The notes beneath the pieces are model-generated. The model was given only the letters and a program-made list of their open reading frames with translations. It searched no databases and was not told the origin of the DNA. The translations under genes were made by a program, and so were the position numbers. This document shows positions 23,980 to 33,884 of a stretch of 57,884 nt of DNA, one piece after another; position 1 is the first letter of the stretch, and each line of letters starts with the position of its first letter. The stretch comes from Desulfuromonadales bacterium (GTDB lineage: Bacteria; Desulfobacterota; Desulfuromonadia; Desulfuromonadales; Geopsychrobacteraceae), in assembly GCA_016931615.1 (NCBI GenBank), contig JAFGEL010000106.1, positions 1 to 57,884 of the forward strand. Direction: 5' to 3'.

Positions 23980-25747
23980 TGCATTACCCCCAGCAACACT
24001 GTTGATTTTAGGGGCCTTGCCACTGCTCTTCCTCAAGGGCAAAGCCAAGGGCATCTGGCTGCTGATTCTGCCGGTGATCAGTTTCTTCAATCTGCTGGCC
24101 ATCCCGGTTGGCAGCCACTGGACGTTCGGATTCCTCGGTTTTGAGGTTGTGCTCGGCAAGGTCGACAAACTCAGCCTGATTTTCGGCTATATCTTCCATA
24201 TCATTGCCTTTATTTCAAATCTATACGCCTGGCATGTCGATGATCGTGTGCAGAACATCTCAGGAACCATCTATGCCGGCGCCGCTCTGGGTGTCACCTT
24301 TGCAGGTGACCTGTTCAGCCTGTTTGTTTTCTGGGAAATGCTCACTATCAGTGCGACCTTCCTGGTCCTGGCCCGTAGAACCCCGAAAGCGATTGCCGCT
24401 GGGGCCAGGTATTTCATGGTTCACGTTGCCGGTGGCCTGTGCCTGCTGGCCGGAATCATCATTCATGTTCAGCAGACCGGTTCAGCAGCATTCGGCTACA
24501 TTGGGCTGGAGAGCCTGGGATCTTATCTGATTTTTATCGGTGTCGGCGTAAACTGCGCCTGGCCCTTTCTCCATTCGTGGCTGGTCGACGCCTACCCGGA
24601 AGCCACCATCACCGGAACGATTTTCCTTTCGGCATTCACCACCAAAACCGCGATTTACTTTCTTGCCAGGGCCTTTCCCGGTACTGAAATTCTCATCTGG
24701 ATCGGTGTCGCCATGGCCGGTTTTCCGATTTTCTATGCAGTTATTGAAAATGACCTGCGCCGGGTACTGGCCTATTCCCTCATCAACCAGGTCGGGTTCA
24801 TGGTCGTCGGCATCGGCATCGGCACCCATCTGGCCATCAATGGTGCTGTCGCTCACGCCTTTAACGACATTCTCTTCAAAGGCCTGCTGTTCATGACCAT
24901 GGGCGCCGTCATGTATCGTACCGGCAAGATTAATGCTACCGACCTCGGGGGGCTGTATAAATCGATGCCTCTGACCTGTACCTTCTGTATCGTTGGTGCC
25001 GCGTCCATTTCCGCTTTTCCACTGTTCAGCGGGTTTGTCAGTAAGTCGATGGTGATGGAAGCAGCGGCTCACGGCAACCTGCGCTTTGTCTGGTTTGTCC
25101 TGCTCTTCGCTTCCGCGGGGGTTTTTCATCACGCCGGCATCAAAATTCCCTTTTTCGCCTTTTTCTCCCATGATTCGGGCTTACGCTGCAAAGAGGCCCC
25201 GAAGCACATGCTTCTGGCCATGGGCATCACGGCTTTTCTGTGTATTTTTATCGGCAGTTTTCCCAACTTCCTCTACGCACACTTGCCCTTTGCCACAGAA
25301 TATGCACCTTACAGCGCCAGCCACGTCATTGCCCAAACCCAGTTGCTCTTCTTCTCAGCACTGGCCTTTGCTCTACTGCTCCTGTCCGGGATCTATCCGG
25401 CAGAAATCCGCTCGGTCAACCTGGATGCCGATTTGATCTATCGTAAAGGCGGCCCATGGATCTATCGCGCCTGCGATAAGGCTTTCAATGGCATCAACGA
25501 TTTCGGCAACAAGGTTTTTGCCCAGAAAGTTCCCGAACTGCTTGCCCGATTCTTTTCCGATCCCGCCCGCAATGTTCAGCAGCACATCGTGCGACTGAGC
25601 GCTGAAGCAACGGGAGATAACAGCAAAATCGACAGACGTTTCCAGAAGATTGCTCACCGCACCACCACCAATGCCTATCCGATCGGCGGCGGGGTGTTCC
25701 TTGCGGTGGTCTTTCTTGCGGTCATGTCGCTGTTTTATTTCAATTAA
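23972..25747 (+). CDS. MnhD-like antiporter subunit, copy 3, with altered TM7 lysine site
   Basis: 591 residues: about fourteen helices, then a longer C-terminal region with a hydrophilic stretch and a final membrane helix (PIGGGVFLAVVFLAVMSLFYF). The TM5 glutamate (FWEMLTISATF), TM8 lysine (FTTKTAIYFLAR) and TM12 lysine (GFVSKSMVME) are kept. The TM7 lysine is not: the motif reads VGVNCAWPFLHSWL, so Asn occupies the place of Lys seven residues before the histidine. This suggests a modified or non-pumping role. It ends the operon, just before a strong hairpin. Confidence 0.88.
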   Translation: MINALPPATLLILGALPLLFLKGKAKGIWLLILPVISFFNLLAIPVGSHWTFGFLGFEVVLGKVDKLSLIFGYIFHIIAFISNLYAWHVDDRVQNISGTIYAGAALGVTFAGDLFSLFVFWEMLTISATFLVLARRTPKAIAAGARYFMVHVAGGLCLLAGIIIHVQQTGSAAFGYIGLESLGSYLIFIGVGVNCAWPFLHSWLVDAYPEATITGTIFLSAFTTKTAIYFLARAFPGTEILIWIGVAMAGFPIFYAVIENDLRRVLAYSLINQVGFMVVGIGIGTHLAINGAVAHAFNDILFKGLLFMTMGAVMYRTGKINATDLGGLYKSMPLTCTFCIVGAASISAFPLFSGFVSKSMVMEAAAHGNLRFVWFVLLFASAGVFHHAGIKIPFFAFFSHDSGLRCKEAPKHMLLAMGITAFLCIFIGSFPNFLYAHLPFATEYAPYSASHVIAQTQLLFFSALAFALLLLSGIYPAEIRSVNLDADLIYRKGGPWIYRACDKAFNGINDFGNKVFAQKVPELLARFFSDPARNVQQHIVRLSAEATGDNSKIDRRFQKIAHRTTTNAYPIGGGVFLAVVFLAVMSLFYFN

Positions 25748-25752
25748 CCTCC

Positions 25753-25782
25753 ATCCCCCGGTCTCTCCGGGGGATAGAAGTT
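25753..25782 (+). terminator. Intrinsic terminator of the antiporter operon
   Basis: ATCCCCCGG (25753-25761) and CCGGGGGAT (25767-25775) form a perfect 9-bp stem with a TCTCT loop, followed by AGAAGTTTT. It separates the operon from hemW, whose start is at 25793. Confidence 0.75.
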
Positions 25783-25792
25783 TTCAGGGCCG

Positions 25793-26926
25793 ATGAGCTC
25801 CCTCTACCTGCATATCCCTTTCTGCAGCAGCAAATGTCCTTACTGTGATTTTTATTCGCTCGTTGCCAGTCAGCATCAGGTGGATGATTACGTCGATCTG
25901 CTGGTGCGGAATATTGCCTATCTTCACCAGCATTCTTCTGACCCTCAAGCGTTCCGGACCATCTACTTCGGAGGTGGAACCCCATCATTGTTGTCCTCGC
26001 TCCAGGTCGAAAGAATCCTCACCACTATCAGCCAAACTTTCGAGTTGGAAGACGGCTGTGAAATTACCCTCGAAGCCAATCCCGGGACCCTGGCACAAAC
26101 GCAGCTTCGAGATTATCGCCGCGCTGGCATCAATCGCCTGTCGATCGGCATTCAATCCCTTGACGACCGGAATCTCAGAATGCTCGGCAGAATCCACAGC
26201 GCAGAAGAAGCCCGGCAGGCTGTTAGCCTGGCTCGCCGAGCAGGCTTTGACAATCTCAGTCTTGACCTGATCTTCGCGCTGCCCGGTGAAACTTTGAGCA
26301 TTCTGAGCGCTGACCTTGACAAGCTTCTGGAACTGACTCCGGATCATGTGTCACTCTACGGATTGACCTTTGAGGAAGAAACTGACTTCAGTGAGCAACT
26401 GAAACAGGGAACGCTGATCGCCTGTCATGAGGATCTCTACGCAGAACAGTACCGCTTCCTTCATGAGCGGCTTTGCGATGCCGGTTACGAGCACTATGAA
26501 ATCTCGAATTTTTCCCGCCCCGGCCTGCAGTGCCAGCACAATCAAGCCTACTGGAAAAGAAAGACCTGTTGGGCGGTCGGGGTCGGCGCACATAGTTTTA
26601 TCAGCCGGAATTGGGGTGAACGCTGGGCCATCCCTCCCGATCTCAAAAAATATAGCGAACGTCTGACAAACAATGAAAATCCGGCACGCTTACTTGAAAC
26701 ATTTGATCGACTGAGCGCAGCGAAGGAATGGGTCTACCTGGCACTAAGGACAGCAGCTGGAATCGATCAACCTGCCTTTAAACGGCTGTTTGAACAAAAT
26801 TTTTTGGAAACTTTTCCTGACGCAATCGGTAAAGTTCGACCCTACCTGGCAACCGATCAAGGACGCATGGCATTCACCCTGGATGGCTGGCTGCTTTATG
26901 ATTATCTGATCAGTCATTTTCTCTAG
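25793..26926 (+). CDS. hemW: Radical SAM heme chaperone HemW
   Basis: 377 residues. The radical SAM cluster motif is C11-x3-C15-x2-C18 followed by Asp-Phe (CSSKCPYCDF); coproporphyrinogen dehydrogenase HemN would have a further cysteine there, so this is HemW, which binds heme and delivers it to membrane respiratory proteins. YFGGGTPSLL binds SAM, and LSIGIQSLDDRNLRMLGR and HYEISNFSRPG are family blocks. It lies directly upstream of hrcA, a common order in Gram-positive and Desulfuromonadota genomes. Confidence 0.92.
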   Translation: MSSLYLHIPFCSSKCPYCDFYSLVASQHQVDDYVDLLVRNIAYLHQHSSDPQAFRTIYFGGGTPSLLSSLQVERILTTISQTFELEDGCEITLEANPGTLAQTQLRDYRRAGINRLSIGIQSLDDRNLRMLGRIHSAEEARQAVSLARRAGFDNLSLDLIFALPGETLSILSADLDKLLELTPDHVSLYGLTFEEETDFSEQLKQGTLIACHEDLYAEQYRFLHERLCDAGYEHYEISNFSRPGLQCQHNQAYWKRKTCWAVGVGAHSFISRNWGERWAIPPDLKKYSERLTNNENPARLLETFDRLSAAKEWVYLALRTAAGIDQPAFKRLFEQNFLETFPDAIGKVRPYLATDQGRMAFTLDGWLLYDYLISHFL

Positions 26927-26983
26927 CCATACGGTAACGGACCTGTTTCCATCAAAATCAGCAGTTTATGTCGTCCATAAACC

Positions 26984-27012
26984 TTGACAAAGTTAGGAAG
27001 CATTGATAGTCT
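26984..27012 (+). promoter_or_regulatory. Sigma-70-type promoter of the hrcA operon
   Basis: TTGACA (26984-26989) and TAGTCT (27007-27012) with a 17-base spacer. The CIRCE element begins 6 bases after the -10 box, so bound HrcA would cover the transcription start. Confidence 0.75.
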
Positions 27013-27018
27013 GCTCAA

Positions 27019-27045
27019 TTAGCACTCATCTAGAGAGAGTGCTAA
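27019..27045 (+). promoter_or_regulatory. CIRCE operator
   Basis: Exact match to the CIRCE consensus: TTAGCACTC (27019-27027), nine bases, GAGTGCTAA (27037-27045). HrcA, encoded just downstream, binds this site and represses the chaperone operon; heat or unfolded-protein load on GroEL releases it. This is the only CIRCE copy I found in the window. Confidence 0.97.
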
Positions 27046-27087
27046 CACGGAAAATCAACCTCTTTATACATATTTTGGGGTTATCCT

Positions 27088-28128
27088 GTGGCTGAGCATT
27101 TAACGGAACGCAGTCAAAATATTCTTGAGGCCATTGTCGAAGACTATATCGCTTCGGCAGAACCGGTCGGCAGTCGGGCGATTACACGCAGGCATAATTT
27201 TAATTTGTCTCCGGCATCGGTCAGAAATGTCATGTCAGACCTTGAAGACATGGGATTTCTTTGCTCACCCCACACATCGGCCGGACGCATACCGACAGAG
27301 AAAGGCTTTCAGTATTACATCGACACACTGCTTCAGGTGCGTAATCTGAGCCCCAAGGAAAAACAGAAGCTGCAGAAAAGTTACCGCTTCCAGGGCATGA
27401 AAATGGAAGACATCATGCAGGAAGTCGGGAGAGTCCTCTCCGGACTGTCGAAATACACCGGGCTGGTTATGGCACCGAAGTTCTCTTCAACGGTTTTTCG
27501 CCAGATTGAGTTTATCCGGCTTTCCCAGGGGCGAATTCTGGTCATTTATGTCTCTGAAACCGGGCTGGTACAGAACAAAATCATTGAGGTTGACCACTCA
27601 TTGACAGCTCATCAGCTGGAGCAGATCAGTAATTACCTCAATGCCGAACTGACCGGTCTGTCAATCCAGGAAGTGCGTGCAAAGCTGAACAACGAACTCA
27701 AAGAAGAGCGTGTTCTCTATGACCAGATGAGAAAGCAGGCCCTCAGCCTCTCCTGCGCTGCACTGCAGGACGAAGTAGAAGACCGGGTTTATGTTTCGGG
27801 AGCCTCCCTGATGCTCGAGCAGCCCGAATTTTCAACTCCGCAGCAGATGAAGAGACTCATGCAGGCGCTCGAAAGTAAAAAGCTGCTGATCGATCTGCTG
27901 GATCGCAGTCAGGCCGCTGATGGGGTACAGATTTTCATCGGCAGTGACAGCAGTCATATCGATCTTGAAGACTGCAGCCTGATCACTTCGAATTTTTCCA
28001 ATAAGAAAGGGGCGATCGGTTCTCTAGGCGTTATCGGCCCGGTCCGCATGGACTATTCACAGGTTATTCCTCTTGTCGACTTTACTGCTCAGTTGGTGAG
28101 TCGCGTTTTAGAGCGGGAAATAGAATAG
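27088..28128 (+). CDS. hrcA: Heat-inducible transcription repressor HrcA
   Basis: 346 residues from GTG 27088. An N-terminal winged helix (ERSQNILEAIVEDYIASAEPVGSR, then SPASVRNVMSDLEDMGFLCSPHTSAGR) is typical, followed by the HrcA dimerisation and sensor domain with the terminal GSLGVIGPVRMDYSQVIPLVD. It represses its own operon through the CIRCE element 43 bases upstream. First gene of hrcA-grpE-dnaK, with dnaJ after a terminator. Confidence 0.96.
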   Translation: MAEHLTERSQNILEAIVEDYIASAEPVGSRAITRRHNFNLSPASVRNVMSDLEDMGFLCSPHTSAGRIPTEKGFQYYIDTLLQVRNLSPKEKQKLQKSYRFQGMKMEDIMQEVGRVLSGLSKYTGLVMAPKFSSTVFRQIEFIRLSQGRILVIYVSETGLVQNKIIEVDHSLTAHQLEQISNYLNAELTGLSIQEVRAKLNNELKEERVLYDQMRKQALSLSCAALQDEVEDRVYVSGASLMLEQPEFSTPQQMKRLMQALESKKLLIDLLDRSQAADGVQIFIGSDSSHIDLEDCSLITSNFSNKKGAIGSLGVIGPVRMDYSQVIPLVDFTAQLVSRVLEREIE

Positions 28129-28148
28129 AAATAAAAGGAGTTTTTGCA

Positions 28149-28778
28149 GTGGGCAATCAAAAAGGACAGAATAACACGGAGAATGAAGTCAACGCTCCGG
28201 AAAACGATACCCCGGTGGACATCTCGGAAACAGAGGAGCTGTCCCTCGAAGAACAGTTGCGCAACGAGCTGACTCAGGCGCTGGAAGAAACCAAGGCTCA
28301 CCAGGAGCAATATCTGAGAACGCTGGCGGATATGGAAAACCTGCGTAAACGCACCCAGCGCGAAAAAGAAGATCTGGCGAAATTTGCCAATGAAAACATT
28401 CTGCGTGAGATCCTGCCGGTCATCGACAACCTGGAAAGAGCCGTGGAGCACGCCGATCAGGCTGAAAATGGAGACGGGCTCCTTGAAGGGGTCAAGATGA
28501 CCCTGACCCAGTTCACGCAGGTGCTGAGTCGCTTCGGGGTTCAGCCATTTGAAGCGGTGGGCCAACCTTTTGACCCGGCGTTACACCAGGCCATGGGTCA
28601 GATGGAATCGGCCGACCACCCGGTCAACACGGTCGTTCAACAGATGCAGAAAGGCTATCAGCTGAACGAACGCCTGCTGCGTCCGGCGTTTGTCATGGTC
28701 GCCAAAGCCCCTGCCGAACCGGCACCGACAGTGGAAGACAATCAGGAAGACATCACATCCGAAACGGATGAAAAATAA
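28149..28778 (+). CDS. grpE: Nucleotide exchange factor GrpE
   Basis: 209 residues from GTG 28149 behind AAAAGGAG. An acidic N-terminal region leads into a long coiled coil (ETKAHQEQYLRTLADMENLRKRTQ) and the beta domain with FGVQPFEAVGQPFDPALHQAM and LLRPAFVMVAK. It releases ADP from DnaK. Lies between hrcA and dnaK in the repressor-controlled operon. Confidence 0.96.
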   Translation: MGNQKGQNNTENEVNAPENDTPVDISETEELSLEEQLRNELTQALEETKAHQEQYLRTLADMENLRKRTQREKEDLAKFANENILREILPVIDNLERAVEHADQAENGDGLLEGVKMTLTQFTQVLSRFGVQPFEAVGQPFDPALHQAMGQMESADHPVNTVVQQMQKGYQLNERLLRPAFVMVAKAPAEPAPTVEDNQEDITSETDEK

Positions 28779-28812
28779 ATCAACTCTTCAAAACATAGGG
28801 AGGATATAAGTC

Positions 28813-30720
28813 ATGGGTAAAGTTATTGGTATTGATCTCGGCACCACCAACTCTTGTGTTGCCGTCATGGAAGGAGGCGAGCCGGTCGTTATAGCCAACT
28901 CCGAAGGCTCAAGAACGACGCCGTCCATGGTTGCATTTACTGAGAGTGGCGAACGCATCGTCGGTCAGCAGGCCAAACGTCAGGCCGTGACCAACCCGGA
29001 AAACACGCTGTTTGCCATCAAGCGTCTGATCGGGCGTAAATTCAACTCAGAAGCGGTTCAGAAAGATGTCAAAATCAGTCCCTTCAATATTGTCGAAGCG
29101 GACAATGGTGATGCCTGGGTAGAAGCCCGTGGTAAAAAATACAGCTCACCGGAAATCTCCGCCATGGTTCTGCAGAAAATGAAGCAGACGGCTGAGGATT
29201 ACCTGGGTGAAAAAGTCACCGATGCGGTTATTACGGTACCGGCTTACTTCAACGATTCACAGCGTCAGGCGACCAAAGATGCCGGGAAAATCTCCGGGCT
29301 CAACGTTTTGCGCATCATCAACGAGCCGACTGCCGCTTCGCTGGCTTATGGACTCGATAAGAAAAATGAAATGACCATTGCCGTCTTTGACCTCGGCGGC
29401 GGCACCTTTGACGTATCGATTCTCGACCTCGGTGATGGGGTTTTTGAAGTCAAATCCACGAATGGGGACACTTTCCTGGGTGGCGAAGATTTCGACCTGC
29501 GCATCATCGATTACGTCGCCGATGAATTCAAAAAAGATCAGGGGATTGACCTGCGTAGCGACAAGATGGCGCTTCAGCGCTTAAAAGAAGCTGCTGAAAA
29601 AGCCAAGTGTGAACTGTCTTCCTCCATGGAAACAGATATCAATCTGCCGTTTATCACCGCCGACCAATCGGGGCCGAAACATCTTAATATCAAACTGTCC
29701 CGTTCCAAGTTGGAAAGTATCTGCAGTGATCTGCTAGCCAAGCTGGTGGAGCCCTGTCAAACAGCGATTAAAGACGCCGGGCTGTCCGCCAATGAAATCA
29801 ACGAAGTTATCCTCGTTGGTGGCATGACCCGCATGCCAGCCGTTCAGGAACGCGTCAAGGAAATCTTTGGTAAAGCCCCGAGCAAAGGGGTCAACCCCGA
29901 CGAAGTGGTTGCCATCGGTGCGGCAATTCAGGGCGGGGTCCTGACTGGAGACGTCAAGGATGTCCTGCTGCTCGACGTCACGCCGCTGTCCCTGGGAATT
30001 GAAACCCTGGGTGGGGTCATGACCAAACTGATCGAAAAGAACACCACGGTCCCCTGCAAAAAAAGCCAGGTATTCTCGACTGCAGCGGATAATCAGCCGG
30101 CCGTGTCGGTCCACGTCCTTCAGGGTGAGCGGGAAATGTCCGCTGATAACAAAACCATCGGCAACTTTGAACTGGTCGGTATACCACCGGCACCTCGTGG
30201 CGTTCCACAGATTGAAGTCACATTCGATATAGACGCCAATGGCATTCTGCACGTCTCCGCCAAAGATCTTGGAACCGGCAAAGAGCAATCGATACAGATC
30301 ACTGCCTCCAGCGGACTGTCTGAAGAAGAAATTAACCGCATGGTTCAGGACGCTGAAGCCCATGCCAGCGAAGACAAGCAGAAACGCGAGCTCATCGAAG
30401 CCCGCAACCAGGCGGATGGTCTGGCCTACACCACGGAAAAATCATTGACCGAGCATGGTGAAAAACTCGACAGTGCAACTAAAAAACAGATTCAGGACGC
30501 TCTGGATGAATTGAAAAAAGCCATTGAAGGAGACGATCCGGAAGCGATTAAAGCCAAGAGCGAGGCGCTGGCTCAAGCCTCGCATAAACTGGCTGAAATG
30601 ATGTACGCCCAAGCTAAGAATGACGGCGGAGGCGAGGGCCCCGGAGCCGAGTCGACAGCGGAGTCCGCAAGTGACGACGTAGTTGACGCCGAGTTTGAAG
30701 ACGTCGACGAGAAGAAGTAA
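28813..30720 (+). CDS. dnaK: Molecular chaperone DnaK
   Basis: 635 residues, standard Hsp70 length. The ATPase domain shows [31 protein letters not shown] and [14 protein letters not shown]; the substrate domain shows the [18 protein letters not shown] segment; the lid ends in a Gly/Glu-rich tail and [13 protein letters not shown] strong site (GGGAGGA) precedes ATG 28813. Folds nascent and stressed proteins together with DnaJ and GrpE encoded here. Confidence 0.99.
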   Translation: MGKVIGIDLGTTNSCVAVMEGGEPVVIANSEGSRTTPSMVAFTESGERIVGQQAKRQAVTNPENTLFAIKRLIGRKFNSEAVQKDVKISPFNIVEADNGDAWVEARGKKYSSPEISAMVLQKMKQTAEDYLGEKVTDAVITVPAYFNDSQRQATKDAGKISGLNVLRIINEPTAASLAYGLDKKNEMTIAVFDLGGGTFDVSILDLGDGVFEVKSTNGDTFLGGEDFDLRIIDYVADEFKKDQGIDLRSDKMALQRLKEAAEKAKCELSSSMETDINLPFITADQSGPKHLNIKLSRSKLESICSDLLAKLVEPCQTAIKDAGLSANEINEVILVGGMTRMPAVQERVKEIFGKAPSKGVNPDEVVAIGAAIQGGVLTGDVKDVLLLDVTPLSLGIETLGGVMTKLIEKNTTVPCKKSQVFSTAADNQPAVSVHVLQGEREMSADNKTIGNFELVGIPPAPRGVPQIEVTFDIDANGILHVSAKDLGTGKEQSIQITASSGLSEEEINRMVQDAEAHASEDKQKRELIEARNQADGLAYTTEKSLTEHGEKLDSATKKQIQDALDELKKAIEGDDPEAIKAKSEALAQASHKLAEMMYAQAKNDGGGEGPGAESTAESASDDVVDAEFEDVDEKK

Positions 30721-30735
30721 ACGTCAAGATGACAG

Positions 30736-30775
30736 AACGCCGGCAATCAATGCCGGCGTTTATTTTGTTTTTTTA
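30736..30775 (+). terminator. Intrinsic terminator after dnaK
   Basis: AACGCCGGC (30736-30744) and GCCGGCGTT (30752-30760) form a perfect stem with a 7-nt loop, followed by TATTTTGTTTTTTT. It lies between dnaK and dnaJ, so dnaJ is either transcribed at reduced level by read-through or has its own promoter. Confidence 0.92.
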
Positions 30776-30852
30776 TTCAGCGGATAATCACAGTCTGCAG
30801 GGGGGTTATGGCTGCAGTTCGCTGATTCAGAGCTAAGATCAGGATTGCTGTT

Positions 30853-31968
30853 TTGTCTAAACGTGATTACTACGAAATTCTGGGTGTCAATCGCAACGCC
30901 AGCGAGACGGAGATCAAAAAAGCTTACAGACGTCTGGCTATCCAGTATCACCCCGATAAAAATCCCGGCAACAAAGAGGCGGAAAACAAGTTCAAAGAGC
31001 TTTCAGAAGCTTACGCAGTGCTTTCCGACTCACAGAAGAGAGCTACCTACGATCAGTTCGGCCACGCCGGAGTTAATGGTGCCGGGGGCTTTTCCGGGGG
31101 GGGATTTGACTTTGGCGGCGCACCATTTGAGGATATTTTTGGCGATATTTTCGGTGATATATTTGGTGGCGGATCACGGCGCGGTGGTCGTGGGCAGCGC
31201 GGCGATGACTTGCGTTACAACCTGACAATCAGCTTTGAAGAAGCAGCCTTCGGAACCGAGAAAAAACTTCAGCTGCCGCGCAAACAACCCTGCAACACCT
31301 GTCACGGAAGCGGCGCCCGCCCGGGAACCGAAGCGCAAACCTGCAGTACCTGCCGTGGTGCAGGGCAGGTTCGCTACCAGCAGGGCTTCTTCACCATGAC
31401 GCGTCCTTGCCCCGATTGTCGTGGTGAGGGCAAAATCATCACCGATCCCTGTCCCGAATGCCGCGGTAGCGGCCAGGTCAAGCAGACCCGTTCCCTGTCA
31501 CTCAAGGTTCCCGCCGGGGTTGAAAACGGTACCCGGCTGAAACTCTCCGCCGAAGGGGAAGCAGGAATCCAGGGCGGCCCGGCAGGTGATCTTTACGTCG
31601 TCATCAGTGTCGAAGATCATCCGATCTTTCGTCGGGATGGCCAGGACATCATCTGTGAGATTCCCATCTCTTTCGTCCAGGCGACCCTGGGCTGTGAGCT
31701 TGAGGTCCCAACGCTTGAAGGGCGTGTCAATCTGAAAGTCCCTGCAGGCACCCAGACCGGTAAGATCTTTAAACTGTCGGGCAAAGGCATCGTTTCCCTG
31801 CAGGGTTATGGCCGCGGAGATCAACTGGTCGTCCTGAAAATTGAAGTTCCGACGAAACTCAACGCGCGGCAAAGGGAGTTGCTTGAAGAATTCGCCAAAG
31901 AAAGTGGTGAAGATATTCATCCCCAAGGCAAGGGATTTTTTGATAAGGTCAAGGAGTTGTTTGACTGA
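30853..31968 (+). CDS. dnaJ: Co-chaperone DnaJ
   Basis: 371 residues from TTG 30853 behind AGGA; the product starts [18 protein letters not shown] domain with HPD (YHPDKNPG), a Gly/Phe-rich linker, then four zinc-binding CxxCxGxG repeats ([32 protein letters not shown]) and the C-terminal substrate domains. Full-length type I Hsp40. The weak TTG start and the terminator upstream would both keep DnaJ below DnaK in amount. Confidence 0.98.
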   Translation: MSKRDYYEILGVNRNASETEIKKAYRRLAIQYHPDKNPGNKEAENKFKELSEAYAVLSDSQKRATYDQFGHAGVNGAGGFSGGGFDFGGAPFEDIFGDIFGDIFGGGSRRGGRGQRGDDLRYNLTISFEEAAFGTEKKLQLPRKQPCNTCHGSGARPGTEAQTCSTCRGAGQVRYQQGFFTMTRPCPDCRGEGKIITDPCPECRGSGQVKQTRSLSLKVPAGVENGTRLKLSAEGEAGIQGGPAGDLYVVISVEDHPIFRRDGQDIICEIPISFVQATLGCELEVPTLEGRVNLKVPAGTQTGKIFKLSGKGIVSLQGYGRGDQLVVLKIEVPTKLNARQRELLEEFAKESGEDIHPQGKGFFDKVKELFD

Positions 31969-32003
31969 TCACTACTTTTTGCTGTCATCGCGGAGTACCT
32001 CAC

Positions 32004-33884
32004 ATGAAGCGGATCATCGGCCTGGCTCTATTCATGACACTGTTCGTCACCCTGCTGAACGGGGGACCCGGTATTGCCAGAGGAGCGACGGAGAACGATA
32101 ACCCTGCTCTTGCCTATGGCAAGGAACTTTATGACAAGGGTGACCTGAACCAGGCTCTGGCCGTTCTGCGCACGTTTCTACAACAGTCGACCGATCCCGC
32201 CGAAAACGCCGGCGCCTACGCCCTGATTGGGCGAATTTTCGTGCAAAAGCAGCAGTACCCCGACGCGCTTCTTTATCTACAACGTATTCCGCAACTGCTC
32301 AGAACCCCGCAATCGACCCTTCTCCTGGGACAGAGTCTGGTCGAAACTGACCAGTATGCTGCAGGACTCGAACTTTTACGCCCATTGCTCAATGAACAGC
32401 TCCCTTATGCCGACAGAACAACCCTTTTCCGTCTACTGACGGTCGCATCACAGGAGGAGCAACACTACCTGCTCGCCCTCTTTTACCTGCAACAGCAACT
32501 GGCCCTAAGCGCTCAACCGGCAAGGATTCTTGCCCAGGCTCACGAGATTTTGCAGAACCGTATCGACGACACCGCGCTGGCCGAAGCAGCGTTTATGTGG
32601 CAGGGGACCGAGATCGGTCAGGATGCCAGGTTGCAGCTGGCCCGCCGGGCACTGGTTCAGCAGCAGACGGAACAGGCCCGCCGGCACTTGGAACAGCTGT
32701 TTTCTTCATCGGTCAGATTTCCTTACTGGCAGGAGGCCGAACTTCTCCTGCAGAGAACCACCGTGGACAGCTGGATCAGCCGAGACAGTATCGGCATCCT
32801 TCTGCCCCTGAGTGGACCCTACGCCTCTTACGGTGAGCTGGTCAGAAAAGGCCTGGAGCTGGCCCTTCAGGAACACAACAAAACCCGCCTGCCGATCCGC
32901 TTCATCTACCGTGACACGGCGGTCGAAGGAGTTTCTCCCGCTCAGCTGGTCAGCGGACTGAGCGATGATGATAAAGTGATGGCCATCATCGGCCCGCTGC
33001 TTGGGTCATCAACTGCGGATGCGGCCCATCGTGCACAACGCGAGATGGTTCCGATGATCGCCCTGTCGCAGACCAGTGTTCTCCCGGAAATCGGTAACTT
33101 TATTTTTCGCGATACCCTGACGGCCGAGCAGCAGGTCGAAACACTGGTCGACTACGCCATCAAGACCAACCACATCTCGTTCTCGATTCTCTATCCCGAC
33201 AACCGCCTGGGGCAACAGATGAGTGAATTATTTGCTGCCGCATTACAAAAGCAGGGAGGAGAAATCGTCGACATCATCAGCTATCCGGAAGACAGCACCG
33301 ACTTCAGACAGCAGATACAGGAGCTGATGTGGGAGACGGACGAAGCATCCTCCACGGCGGATAACCCGGAGGACATTCCCGAACTGGAATACCCCCTGGC
33401 ACCGTTCCACGCTTTATTTATCCCTGATTACGCTGATCGTATCAGCCAGATCGTCCCTCAGCTGGTATTTTACGGCATTAAAGACGTGACCCTGCTCGGC
33501 ATCAACGGCTGGAACTCCGCCGAATTGGTTGATCGGGCGGGACGCTTTCTTAAGGATGCGGTCTTTGTCGACGCTTTCTTTGCCGACAGTCAGAAACCGG
33601 AAGTGCTGCGCTTTGTCGAGCTCTACCGTCAAGTCTATCGGGAAGAGCCGTCTATTCTCGAAGCACAGGCCTTTGATGTCGCAACCATGATCCTGCAGAT
33701 CATGGATGATCCAGCCGTGGCCAACCGTGATGACCTGCGTAGAAGACTGGCTGAACTCCAGGGTTTCCGGGGGGTAACCGGAACAGCAGGATTCGATGCA
33801 TTTGGTGAAGCCATCAAACATCTCAGCCTGTTGACGGTCAAACGGGGGCGAATCGTCGAAATTCAAGCCCCTGACGAGCTTTAA
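32004..33884 (+). CDS. LpoA-like / Leu-Ile-Val-type periplasmic binding protein with TPR region
   Basis: 626 residues. A signal peptide (about 1-28) precedes an alpha-helical TPR-like region (about 30-255), as in GKELYDKGDLNQALAVLRTFL. From about 265 there is a periplasmic-binding-protein type I domain that starts IGILLPLSGPYASYGELVRKGLELAL. This combination is that of LpoA (YraM), an activator of PBP1A, but related proteins with branched-chain amino-acid-binding folds exist in Desulfuromonadota without a tested role. No lipobox cysteine is visible, so it may be soluble. Located behind dnaJ; its 3' end overlaps the convergent LCIB-like gene by 4 nt. Confidence 0.75.
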   Translation: MKRIIGLALFMTLFVTLLNGGPGIARGATENDNPALAYGKELYDKGDLNQALAVLRTFLQQSTDPAENAGAYALIGRIFVQKQQYPDALLYLQRIPQLLRTPQSTLLLGQSLVETDQYAAGLELLRPLLNEQLPYADRTTLFRLLTVASQEEQHYLLALFYLQQQLALSAQPARILAQAHEILQNRIDDTALAEAAFMWQGTEIGQDARLQLARRALVQQQTEQARRHLEQLFSSSVRFPYWQEAELLLQRTTVDSWISRDSIGILLPLSGPYASYGELVRKGLELALQEHNKTRLPIRFIYRDTAVEGVSPAQLVSGLSDDDKVMAIIGPLLGSSTADAAHRAQREMVPMIALSQTSVLPEIGNFIFRDTLTAEQQVETLVDYAIKTNHISFSILYPDNRLGQQMSELFAAALQKQGGEIVDIISYPEDSTDFRQQIQELMWETDEASSTADNPEDIPELEYPLAPFHALFIPDYADRISQIVPQLVFYGIKDVTLLGINGWNSAELVDRAGRFLKDAVFVDAFFADSQKPEVLRFVELYRQVYREEPSILEAQAFDVATMILQIMDDPAVANRDDLRRRLAELQGFRGVTGTAGFDAFGEAIKHLSLLTVKRGRIVEIQAPDEL

